64,000 nucleotides of DNA from Hirudo medicinalis (Eukaryota > Annelida > Clitellata > Hirudinida > Hirudinidae), in contig MPNW01000272.1 in NCBI GenBank assembly GCA_011800805.1, positions 37,591 to 101,590 of the forward strand, in the 5' to 3' direction. The notes below the pieces were generated by a model. It was given only the letters and a program-made list of their open reading frames with translations, searched no databases and was not told where the DNA came from. Made by a program: the position numbers and the translations under genes. Below are positions 24,101 to 34,824 of the stretch, one piece after another. The first letter of the stretch is position 1. Every line of letters begins with the position of its first letter.

Positions 24101-24339
24101 ATTGAACGCAATAATTCTTTTGGGGATCTTTTGTGCAGAAATCTCGTCTGCAGAAGAAAGAAAACTACTTTTTGTCGATTATGTTGACGAAAGTTTATTA
24201 CATTACTTCAACAATTTAGCAACGATTGCAGTCTAACCAAAATATATCCTTTATAGTTTGAATTCAAATAAAGTCCCACAAAACAAAGCAGTCCTCCAAA
24301 TATTGTCAAGTTCCAAAACAAAGTTCTGCAAGAGCCCAT
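21158..24339 (-). CDS. METTL24-like membrane-anchored putative methyltransferase, copy E
   Basis: Most 5' gene of the array in transcription direction. Exons (minus): 24339-24238, 24147-24002, 23750-23622, 23451-23377, 22051-21913, 21472-21158; in frame, about 301 residues. Exon 1 begins MGSCRTLFWNLTIFGG, a different N-terminus from the MW start of copies A-C, but still one hydrophobic helix. Exon 2 is a unique stem ending LEQAFIE. Catalytic exons: RIGNRGDGGWNVCEHGH, NNDWSFDDGAIKKYG, VRSFDPR, VKFDIEGSEWEVL, QLAFEIHTDE, WCCHE. The loop Asp in GGWDVCE is Asn here. Exon 6 is very close in sequence to that of copy A. Intron 4 is about 1.3 kb and holds the repeat shared with copy B. Confidence 0.86.
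22129..22308. repeat. Dispersed repeat shared with 8125-8303
   Basis: Second copy of the 180-base repeat described in copy B, here in intron 4 of copy E and in the same orientation. Differences are scattered substitutions and a few small indels, so the two have been separate for some time. Confidence 0.65.
23505..23610. repeat. (AT)n-rich low-complexity tract
   Basis: A run of TATA/ATAT and TAAT words within intron 3 of METTL24-like copy E. No other content. Confidence 0.85.
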
Positions 24340-24900
24340 AATCGATCAAATTTCTGATTTCTAATTGTCGGCTACTTTAATCAGTCTGTCGAAATAGGTT
24401 TTGAACTTTATGAAAAAAATTATTGATATCATTCAAATAATAAAATGCAATTTCTCTTCAAGAAAATGTGCAAAAGTGCATATTTAAAAAAAATATTTTT
24501 TATGATTAAGTCTAGAACTTAATATCAAAACAAAAACACAAAATAAAGACAAGAAAGTCAATCAGCATCACATTCCGTTACACAACGAACTATGAACCAC
24601 TTCTAATGAACCAATGAACGTCTAAACTTGCATTGAAGACTTTTTCTACTGGGCTTGTTAATAAGTAAGTAAATTTAAGCTTGATCCAAATTTGGGTACT
24701 CGTCGATTATGCCTGGACTGTCTGCGATTATTTTTAGTGCGGGGAAAATTATGCTGTTAACAGTTAAATGTCGGGTCAGTGACCAGAGTGTGTCAATAAC
24801 AACTTATTAGCGCTTTAATCTGCTGACATGATGAAAAACAGTTTACTGTTATTATATTTTTAGACGATTTGGACGTCAGTAACTGCCCACCCATGTGATC
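24340..24900. other. Upstream region of METTL24-like copy E
   Basis: Should hold the promoter of copy E. Around 24545 a short stretch (AAAGACAAGAAAGTCA) resembles intron 5 of copies A and B, which might be a trace of another duplication, but no exon follows it. The promoter block of copies A and D is not present. Confidence 0.3.
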
Positions 24901-24904
24901 TCAT

Positions 24905-24975
24905 TTTACCTGTTGGGCGTATTCCACTACAATCAAACTCTGTTTCATTATCATTATTATCATTACCTAGAGCAG
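24905..24975 (+). repeat. LINE 3' tail fragment
   Basis: CTACAATCAAACTCTG followed by a TTATCATTATTATCATT run matches the ACTCTAATCAAACTCTG tail plus simple repeat of the LINE 3' ends at 30080-30160 and 36960-37040. Confidence 0.5.
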
Positions 24976-25412
24976 ATCAGTAATTTCATAACGTAACATG
25001 TTGTTTTACAGTTCCATGTACTTCTTAATGATGAAATTGTATTAGTTAGACCTTTCTTACAAGATGCAAGATATCAACATGAGTACTTCCAATATGAAAT
25101 ATTGCATGCTGATTTAGGGGGAGGCCGGGGAAGGCCATGTCCCGCCATTTTCAAAATCTAAGAAACAATAAAGTAAACCTATTTAATTTTTTTAAATTCT
25201 ATTTCAATTAATTCACGACTTTCAACAAAAATATTACTAATCCTTTTCGGGTGTTCCCCACTCAAATTCGCCACCGCCACCGCCATTGGTTCCAGTATGC
25301 GCCCGCCCCCCGCCAAAGTGTTCTAGATTAGCCCCTGCCAAGAACTATCTAGGCAAAAATAATATACAAAAATAATTACAAAATGATGCTCTCTTCATAC
25401 TAGTTAGCGATG

Positions 25413-25508
25413 CACTCGTCAGCGGCTAGAAATTGAACTTCTAGCGGAGCCGCACCGAAACGATAGCCTTAACCAGTGGTTAATAACCACTCGGCCACCA
25501 GCACTCAC
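25413..25508 (-). repeat. tRNA-Ser-like sequence (decayed tRNA or SINE head)
   Basis: On the minus strand: TGGCCGAGTGGTTA (class II tRNA A box), a 14-base insertion with a second GGTTA, AAGGCTATCG, then CTAGAAGTTCAATTTCTAG, which folds as a good T arm with its B box. The 3' acceptor side CCGCTGAC only poorly pairs with the 5' GTGCTGG. Overall it has tRNA-Ser architecture but broken stems, so it is likely a tRNA pseudogene or the head of a tRNA-Ser-derived SINE. Confidence 0.55.
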
Positions 25509-26370
25509 ATAAATGCCGATAATATCGAATGGTATTACCGACGTTATATTAAGACGAAAGCGATGTAATTATTATTGAATTATTATTCAAGATGGCAGAC
25601 ATCGAGCTATTGATAGGTTATTCACAGGAAATTTTCGGTTCACTGAAATATTATTTTTTCATAAGGCGCACCAGGAAAGCTCCCGGTTTACTAAGTGTAA
25701 CATTACATTGATTTTCATCCGTACAAGGTTTGTTTTGCTTCCAAGTGATGCGTTACAAATCACTATGCTGGAGACTGAACGCTTTAGCTAATAATCTATT
25801 TGACTTGATTTTGCGAATCAGAGAATGTAATTCCAGGCATCCAATCGTTTGCCAAAGCGCATTTTGTTTTTGAAGGGAGCGAAACTTGCTAACCACACAT
25901 CATCAAATCTCCAACTTTGGCCATCTATTTTCTAATTCCTCTCGAAATCAGTTGGTAAACTTTCCTCGATCAAACCAAATCAAGACTTTCATTATAATGT
26001 TGCTAATCCATGACAACCCCCAATTTTCCCTCCAATGAAAATCCCCCTCCCACACCTTTAAATTACATTCCAATCTTTACGTTCTTTATTTCTCCAATGT
26101 TTGAAATAAATAAACATATACTTTAATTTCCAAAGTCTGAAAAATTAAAAATTAAACATAATCACGACTTGACCATTAATGAACAACATTTAAAGCAGTT
26201 GTCTTAAACGTTTTAAAATGGGCCATCAACAAATATTTTGAGTTAAAAATAATAAGACCCGCACTGACAGTTAGGTTAGTGTGGGAGTTACTTGGTCAAA
26301 TTAACTGGTGCTTAATATGTGCTTATTCATGATCAAATGTAATTTGTAACACTAGAAAAAGTGCGACTGG
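25509..26370. other. Non-coding stretch
   Basis: No conserved exon, RNA or repeat recognised. CA/CT-rich part near 26000-26100. Confidence 0.4.
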
Positions 26371-26374
26371 AAAA

Positions 26375-26582
26375 TTACAAAGTTTGGTCAAAAAAAATTG
26401 TAGGAATGGTCTGGCACAAAAACTGAAGCACTCCAATGTTAACAGACATGTTCAATGCAGGTGTAATATTACAGAGATAACGAACAACTAATGGAAAGCC
26501 TCTGACAAAGTTTGAAAATTGTAGTTGAAAAGCAAGAAAGCATTTTAAGGTGTTAGTGACATAAACTTCTTCTTGACCTGAT
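26375..26582 (-). CDS. Possible terminal exon of an unidentified gene
   Basis: On the minus strand a good acceptor (TTATCTTTGCAG) at 26583 is followed by an open frame of about 68 codons to a TAA at 26375. The frame reads SGQEEVYVTNTLKCFLAFQL, then FVRGFPLVVRYLCN, and ends TIFFDQTL. The residue pattern looks like a helical protein with Cys and Leu repeats rather than random AT-rich sequence. I find no upstream exon that joins with certainty, and the family is not recognised. It could be the 3' end of a transcript starting further right or a remnant. Confidence 0.25.
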
Positions 26583-26914
26583 CTGCAAAGATAACAAAAC
26601 AACATTTAAAATGAATGTCTAAATCAGTAATGACATCAGCCAGTTTCACCAATCAGCATCATTGGAGGAATATGCAATTAGCTGAACTTCAAGTTAGAAC
26701 ATAAGTTATGTCATAATTTATTAGATTTATTACATTAACAACAAAAATTACTTCTGCAAATTAATAATTGTTTAAAGAAAGGATTCTTAGATTTAAACAT
26801 GTCAAGGGCCCTACTCAATTAGAGTGAGGCCATAATAGATAAAAAGAAAATTGGAAGCATGACAAGCCTCAGCAATCTAAAATAGTTCCAACTTGACTTT
26901 ACAAGAACAATTAC

Positions 26915-27224
26915 TCTTAAAACATGTTCTGCATCTTTATAATTACAATCACAGTATTTAGCTCAAGAGCTATTAAAACAGCCACAACTGCACCTTGTGA
27001 ACTTAACTGAACAATTACTGAAGAAAAATAAGTACAAATACAAAGCCTTTTGATTTATTGCAGGTAATAACTCTTGCCAGAGTTAAACATCTTAGATGTA
27101 CAAAAAATTAAAGAAAAATTACTTAAGACCCAGCCTCTCTTAAAACATGTTCTGCATCCTTATGATTACAATCACAGTATTTAGCTCGAGAGCTATTAAA
27201 ACAGCCACAACTGCACCTTGTGAA
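26915..27224 (-). repeat. Direct duplication of a short exon-like unit (26915-27001 and 27123-27224)
   Basis: Two copies of about 90 bases lie roughly 220 bases apart. In both, similarity begins at an AAG acceptor-like site and runs through TTCACAAGGTGCAG to TTTTAAGAG. The right-hand copy can be read as MFKFTRCSCGCFNSSRAK and then YCDCNHKDAEHVLREAGS with a stop at 27123; the left-hand copy has TGA in that frame. In another frame both read SQGAVVAVLIALELNTVIV and end at TAA, with two of three differences synonymous. The left copy is followed by a GTAATT donor-like site. It may be duplicated alternative exons or a small repeat. Confidence 0.35.
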
Positions 27225-27589
27225 CTTAAACATAGCAAATAATTATAAGAAGTGACAGTGTTTTGTTTACTAGTGAATCACTTAGTTGAAATTAGATGAA
27301 CTTATATTATATTAAATTTTTATTTGCTCTCACTGCTCATTTCAATAAGCAAACTCCTTAAAACTTAGGCCTTAAAAACAAATTAATATCAAGACAACAA
27401 CTCATTGGTATGACAGCCAACTCAAGATCAAATGGAGCCATATAATTCTCAGTGCGGTGTTGCAATTATCAAAACTAATATTTACAGACTAGAAGTTGCC
27501 AATTGTAATAGTTACAAAGTAGAGTCCACACAATCACTACAATAGCGGCCGATTCAGAACTCAGAATGCATTCTCTCAACCATATTTTT

Positions 27590-27665
27590 AATTGAAGTCC
27601 ATGCAACTTGTAAAGCACCCAGCCTGCACCGCCAGGGAGCGCCCTCGGTCAGGGGCGCGATGTAA
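27590..27665 (-). repeat. SINE-like fragment
   Basis: Minus strand: CGCTCCCTGGCGGTGCAGG and CTGGGTGC resemble the CCTGGTGATGCAGGCTGGG part of the SINE at 509-604. Only part of the element is present. Confidence 0.4.
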
Positions 27666-27774
27666 ATGGCAGATCAATTAAAAAGTGCCTTCACATCCTA
27701 TTCAGATACATAAGGCACTCAAAAGATTAGCTAAATACTAATACAATTAAAGCAGTTGAAACCAACTAACCAAG

Positions 27775-28582
27775 CTATTTTGGTAAAGGATATTTGTCAT
27801 CCGGCTTATGAGGGGCACCTGAAACAAGCAATAAAATTTTTTAAAATCATTTCTTGACATTGGTCCAGCATACAACGCACAGTTCATAGATGTCTCAGGA
27901 TGTTCAGTTGAATTAATTCATCAATATAAAATTCATCAATTCACCTCAAGACAGGAGCATCCTTACTCAGGCCTTCAGTGACTCTGCAACACAAAATCAA
28001 TAGTAATGAAAATTACTTGGGTTGTTGATTGCAAAGGGTGCGGCTTGCGGCTGGTATCCGGGTTGCATTGGAGGTTGCTGCGGATACCCTACAGCTTGGC
28101 CAGTGGGATACCTTGCTGGCTGACCAGGATAGCCCATAGGCTGCCCACCAGGATAGCCTGTAGGCTGTCCACCAGGATAGCCTGTAGGCTGTCCTCCAGG
28201 ATAACCCATAGGCTGCCCACCAGGATAGCCCATAGGTGGACCGGCAGGATAGCTCGCTGGTACCCCACCTGGATACCCCATGGGCTGTCCGCCCGGGTAT
28301 CCACCATGTCCACTGTGATGGCCCCCATGGTAACCATGCTTGGCATGCTGTGATGTTTACAAAGAACGTTCGCGAAGGGTCCTCTCATCACTCCCATGTG
28401 AAACTACTCACCTTCTGAGCTTTCTTCTGAAGCTTCTTCTGCTTCTTCAATTCCTTCTTGGCAGGATCGTTGCTGTCGCTATCGCTGCTACTACTACTAC
28501 TGCTGTCAGATCCGCCCTTGTGTTCCTTGGACTTCTCCTTCTTGTCTTTGTGCTTCTTTTCGGATTTAGGTGATTTCGTCAT
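27775..28582 (-). CDS. Lys/Ser-rich and GYPGG-repeat low-complexity protein
   Basis: Three-exon model (minus): 28582-28412, 28347-28017, 27818-27775; in frame, about 181 residues. Exon 1 starts MTKSPKSEKKHKDKKEKSK and runs through an SSSSSSSDSDS acidic patch into KKELKKQKKLQKKAQK. Exon 2 is His/Gly-rich (KHGYHGGHHSGHGG) and then has about nine repeats of GYPGGQPM or close variants, ending in a Gln/Pro/Tyr stretch. Exon 3 is short, APHKPDDKYPLPK. A basic Lys-rich block, a Ser/Asp patch and Pro/Tyr/Gly repeats recall vertebrate PRR13-like and other XYPPX-repeat proteins, but with a different order, so I give no symbol. It is likely disordered and may phase-separate or coat surfaces; function is unknown. 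If exon 3 is not used, the frame stops at 27997. Confidence 0.65.
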
Positions 28583-28639
28583 GTTGGATGAACTCGATGT
28601 CAGTAACAACTGCTATTCAGACGACACAAGCGTACAAAC

Positions 28640-29785
28640 TTAAGCAAGAATGTCTCGGTCGATCAAATATTTATCGGCAAGCTATCGTAGGACAGGTGCA
28701 ATTCGACCAGAGCCTGCGTCAGTAAACAAGAATTCGAGTTACTAATGCACAGCCTGTAGGCAGAAGCGATTATAAAGTTCTATTTATAGTACATATGTTA
28801 AAGTCATAAATATAAATCATGCGTGGACTAGTTATCTCTGTATTTTTCTTTAATTTAAAATTTATCGAACCATATAATAGCCCCAAATATTCAATTGTTT
28901 TTATAAGTGATTATGATTGCAATTTCAAACTGTTGTGAACAAAACCTCATTTCAAATAGGATGAGGAAATATTACGTTCATTACTGGAATCTGATGAAAG
29001 GGACTACATTTTAGATTGATAATAAACATATTTTTATGCTTCACAAGAGGTATCCCAAATGCATTCCATATTTTGGCCAATTTGCTATACATTCGACATG
29101 CTAAGATCCACTTTAAATTAGTGCCAGCATAAAGTTGCACCTGCAAAATATTTCCACTTTTTTGTTAGCTGTCGTGCAAAGCAAGATTTATTCTTGACGT
29201 TTAGTGATTAATCATATCACCTGTTGCCATTGGTAACTTATCTGCGTGCTATTTAATAGATTTTAAGTTTATGTATCAAGTGAATTTCTTAAGGTTGTGA
29301 AGACCAAATGAACATTTACTGCATAAATCGCATCTATTTTATTAAAGTGCAAATTTTTGTTGTCTATATTTATCTTCGAACGCAATTTATTGATTTCAGT
29401 ATTTCCATAGCATTACTGTTGTACTAAATGTAGTGAGCAAATTGTCGATATTATGAACCGTGCAATTCCACAATCTTTAAATTTTTATTTCCTTGCTAAA
29501 AATTAAATAAATTTGGTGGTTTTAAACAGTGGAGGGGTTAGAATTATATTGATCAGATATGACAAACAAGGATTTGAACAAAATAAAGTTTCAATTGAAG
29601 AAACTTTCTTATATATATGACATATATGACATATATATGACATATATATAACATTTCAACATTAAAACGTTAAGACTTGAGACGCACAAATTTGAGCAAA
29701 GTGTTGACGTATTTGTTGTATAATACAAGGGTCAAGAGAAAACATGACCACGTCACTCCTCTTCTCCATGATCTCCACTGGCCAG
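28640..29785. other. Intergenic stretch with a short tandem repeat at 29608-29655
   Basis: No gene recognised. At 29608-29655 the unit TATATGACATA recurs about four times. The segment next to 28582 should contain the promoter of the GYPGG-repeat gene. Confidence 0.5.
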
Positions 29786-29789
29786 AGAA

Positions 29790-30164
29790 TTGACTACAAA
29801 ATCTATTCACTCGTTTTCAAGTTTCTCCTGGGCCGCACCGTTATACCTGCCTTTCACTCGTACTGCACAAATTCGTGCTAGGCACGGTCTCAGATCAGCA
29901 ACCAGGGTTCCCTCGTCAAATCATCTGCCCGACGTGCAACACTGGATGGCAGTAGTGCCTATAGATGTTGCTGGCCCAGAGATCTGGAATAGACTCCTCC
30001 CTCTATTACCAACACTGATCCAGCAGGATTTCATTCCGTCCTCAATACCTTCTCCTTCAGAGAAAGCTTCCCTCTACATTAGTGATCTTGAAGTTCTGTT
30101 GAACATACGCCACTCTAATCAAACTCTGTATTGTTATCCAGTTATTGTTATTTATTCGGATTAG
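29790..30164 (+). mobile_element. 3' end of a LINE (C-terminus of ORF2 and tail)
   Basis: The frame reads TRTAQIRARHGLRSATR, then SNHLPDVQHWMAVVPIDVAG and PEIWNRLLPLLPTLI, the usual C-terminal pattern of LINE ORF2 (a variant of GPxLWNSLPP...). It ends in ACGCCACTCTAATCAAACTC and a short TTATT tract. A second copy with about the same extent is at 36690-37045. The element is 5' truncated, as is normal for LINE insertions. Confidence 0.7.
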
Positions 30165-30169
30165 TTTAG

Positions 30170-31795
<1,626 letters not shown>

Positions 31796-31799
31796 GACC

Positions 31800-33200
31800 T
31801 CCATTGAAGCATAAGTTTGTGATGCAGTTTGTTACTGAGAACTGTTAGTTTACGAAAGGGTTTATTGGCACAGATATTAATTTTAGAACCATTTCACACG
31901 AGAAATTTAACTCGAAATTGCAAAAAGATGATGCGGCCAACAACGTGTTTTGGTACTGAACTTGTTTGATTTTGATGAATATGGTTTGCAAAGACGTTGG
32001 CTTTTCTCAACAGAACCAGATAGTAATCATTTGCATTATCAAGCTAAAAGTGCACACTTTTCATTGGGATGGACATTGAACTGAACTAACCATGATGTTG
32101 ATGTAATAGTTACATTTGTTCGGCTCATTGTGTCTGTTTATGCTTGTATGAGTCGGGAAATAATCCCATGAGAGTTGCTTTAGTGATAAAATGAGATGGC
32201 AGGTGAGCTGATAGAAAGATTGGTAAGCTGCTGATTATGCATTCTCTAAAAAGATGTATCTGACACTTGTCTTCCGTCAGCAGACACATATTGATATATG
32301 AACATTTTTAAAAAGTATTTGAAACGTAGTTTCCAAATATTATAATTTGAAACTTCGCAATTGAAAATAAATATGAGTGCCTGATAACTTCAGCTATGTT
32401 AGAGACTAGGCTTTTACCATTGCATAAGTGTCTGCTGGCGGAAGACAAGTTATCTGACTTCGTTTTGCGCAACAAGCGGATGGTAATTCTCTGAAGTAAC
32501 ACTAAGTAATACCTACAAGCAGTGGTGAACCATTAAATTAAATCTATTTTAATCTTATTTTATTTCAATAATTTGCGACTTTAGACTAAAATGATAGTAG
32601 CCGTGCAGTCCTCTAAATCTGCCATTGGTTCCAGTGTTCGGCCTCCGCCTGCAAGGTGATGCTTCGTTTGTATCAAGCCCTGACCGACTCTTAATTTTAT
32701 ATTTTAGGACTTTTCAATACATTCCTTAAAATACTTTCTTTAAATATTCTAATTCAATCACGATAAGGATTCTGTGTACTAGTTTTATTAATAAAATATA
32801 TACAATATTAATACTTAAAATTCTAACATCATGACCAGCTTTCTAATTAAACTGATAATGAAAAGGCGATGAAATAAAATCTTTGTAGCTCGTCGATGTT
32901 ATTCTATTATACCGGTATCAGTGAGCTGGTGAAAAACTAAACATTAGCCCCAGAGACAGTCAACAATTAAACATGAGCTCCTGGAATTCACGATCGGATG
33001 GATTGCATTTGAGCTTTCGAAGAAAACATTGATCAAATGATTTGTTTGTTCATCCATCTCATAACGCTTCATTTCAATCAAACAATACACATTCACAAAA
33101 AACAACAAAATATCACGCTCTCTCCTGTGATATGAAACGAGTACGGTACATGATTCTAAAGGAAAATGCTAGAATATCTCGAAAACATATTGGGGCATAT
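31800..33200. other. 3' flank of elongin C and spacer
   Basis: No further exon recognised. The near part is presumably the elongin C 3' UTR; the rest lies downstream of the glycosyltransferase stop codon on the other strand. Confidence 0.4.
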
Positions 33201-33226
33201 TAGTAATGTAGGCAATTTTTAAAAAT

Positions 33227-34820
33227 TTACAAACTTTCATAAAACGATATATTTAACTTCGGCGGACAAATACGTCGGTACTTGAGGTAATTTTCCATGC
33301 ACTCCATGGCAAGAGGCTGAAAACTTTGGTTAAATTTGTTCAGGAAAAGTCTAGGACTTTCCCTTAGCATTGGCAGGTCCCTGATGCCGAATATGCAAAC
33401 TCCTCTAAGGAAATAGCCTAGACAGGTATCTTCACCTCCCCAATTGACTTGAAAGCCAACCAGTTGAGTAACATTTTCTGGAGAATAACACCATCATTTG
33501 GTTTTTGATAAATTAAAGTTTTAAAATATTAATATTTTAATATAGTTTTAAGCATATGCAATAGCATAATGTCTGCACTAAGCACAAATTGTAGGTTTAA
33601 TTAATATATTTTTAAAGACAAATTAAAATTATAGCGTTTAGCAATCAATTTTTTTTATGAAAAATTCTTTACTAAACAAATTCATGAAGAGACGAACCTT
33701 TTAAGCCACCCGGTGCATCAATGTGGGGGTTTGAATAAGTATGGTGGAGAGTATTCCAAAACATCTCATCGGGAGAATACGTTTTTTTGGACCACTTTAG
33801 AAAACCCTGAGCCCTGGAGTCTGTGAGGATGAAGTTTATGAAGGGGCGACTGAATATGCCGTAAGCGCTTCCTTTGACGATGGTAAGATTATAAGGAGGT
33901 GGAGAATACAAGACATTGGTATTTAGCAACGTTCCGTTATGAACCTCATGAATGTATTTGTATCTGGATGTCAGAAAGCTGTTGCCTTCTGTTGGGATTG
34001 TGACGATGATGTTTGAACCGTTCAAGATTTTCAATATCTGGACCAGCTCCTTATTGGATTTCAGAGGAAAGCCAGTAGAGGCAGTGTTGATGAGGTATCT
34101 CCACTTTTCCTTTCGTTTCATTTGATCTTTCATGCAATTCAAATCAGCCTGAAGACGTGAAAAGCCGGCGTAAATGATGTACTCCAATTTGGAGGCTACA
34201 AAAACGTTGTCAAAGCAACTGCTAAGAAGCTTTATGTCACTGACCATTTCTGTAGATTTTTTGTCAATGTGAAAACAGTAAGAGTTCTGGGGTCGATAAA
34301 TGGACCTCAGCAGTCTCTCGGTTTGTTCGAAACCTTCGTGACCGAGGATGTTGAAGGCGATGGAGAATGGTTCACCTTCATCCATTTCTTCTTGAGTGAC
34401 TGTAGATAAGTCGTATCCTCTCCATTGTTTAAACTCTTCGCAGCTTTTTCCAATCATCTCCAAAGTTTCATTCCTCCGAGGCTCGTTAAAATTATCGGAG
34501 TACTTTAACATCAAGTCTATGGCTTTTCTGGATAATGATTTGTTCTGCACCGGACCGCCGAATAGAAGACTTCTGCAAGTTATTTTCTGGCAACGAGAAC
34601 AGTTCTCGATTTTCATCAGAGAGTTTGGCACGCCCAAGATGGGATCAGAAGGATCAGAACACACGTCATTTTCCATAGAGGCAGAAAGGATGATCAAAAG
34701 TTCCGGATGAGAAACTTGAAATACCATGAATAAACTCATGAAAACAAACACTATGAAAATTCTCTTGATACAGTAAGCTTTCGACTTCATCTTCGTAATC
34801 ATGCCTTCAGGAGTTTGCAA
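33227..34820 (-). CDS. Core-2/I-branching type beta-1,6-N-acetylglucosaminyltransferase
   Basis: Golgi type II glycosyltransferase of family GT14 (GCNT1/GCNT3-like) that adds GlcNAc to O-glycan cores. Exons (minus) 34820-33698 and 33477-33227; in frame, 457 residues, close to the usual 430-440. After a short cytosolic tail comes the anchor IFIVFVFMSLFMVF. The stem has conserved Cys residues (CSRCQKITC). The catalytic domain shows PFSIAFNILGHEGFEQTERL, NSYCFHIDKKS, LNCMKD, YLINTASTGFPLKSNKELV, FSRPFINFIL and YSPDEMFWNTL, where the SPDE glutamate is the family catalytic base. Exon 2 has CIFGIRDLPML and NKFNQSFQPLAMECMENYL, typical of the C-terminus. Specificity (core 2, core 4 or I) cannot be set from sequence alone, so no symbol is given. 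Most of the protein sits in one exon, as in vertebrate GCNT genes. Confidence 0.92.
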
Positions 34821-34824
34821 TCGC

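Noticed and set aside
27850..27990. An extra exon between exons 2 and 3 of the GYPGG gene
   Set aside because: Including the segment near 27945-27975 shifts the last exon out of frame, whereas skipping it keeps the ending APHKPDDKYPLPK open to its stop.
28006..28353. Plus-strand Arg/Ala/Leu-rich frame of 115 codons
   Set aside because: It is the antisense of the GYPGG repeat exon, which has splice sites and an in-frame start on the minus strand.
34396..34710. Plus-strand frame of 104 codons
   Set aside because: It is antisense to the GCNT-like coding exon.
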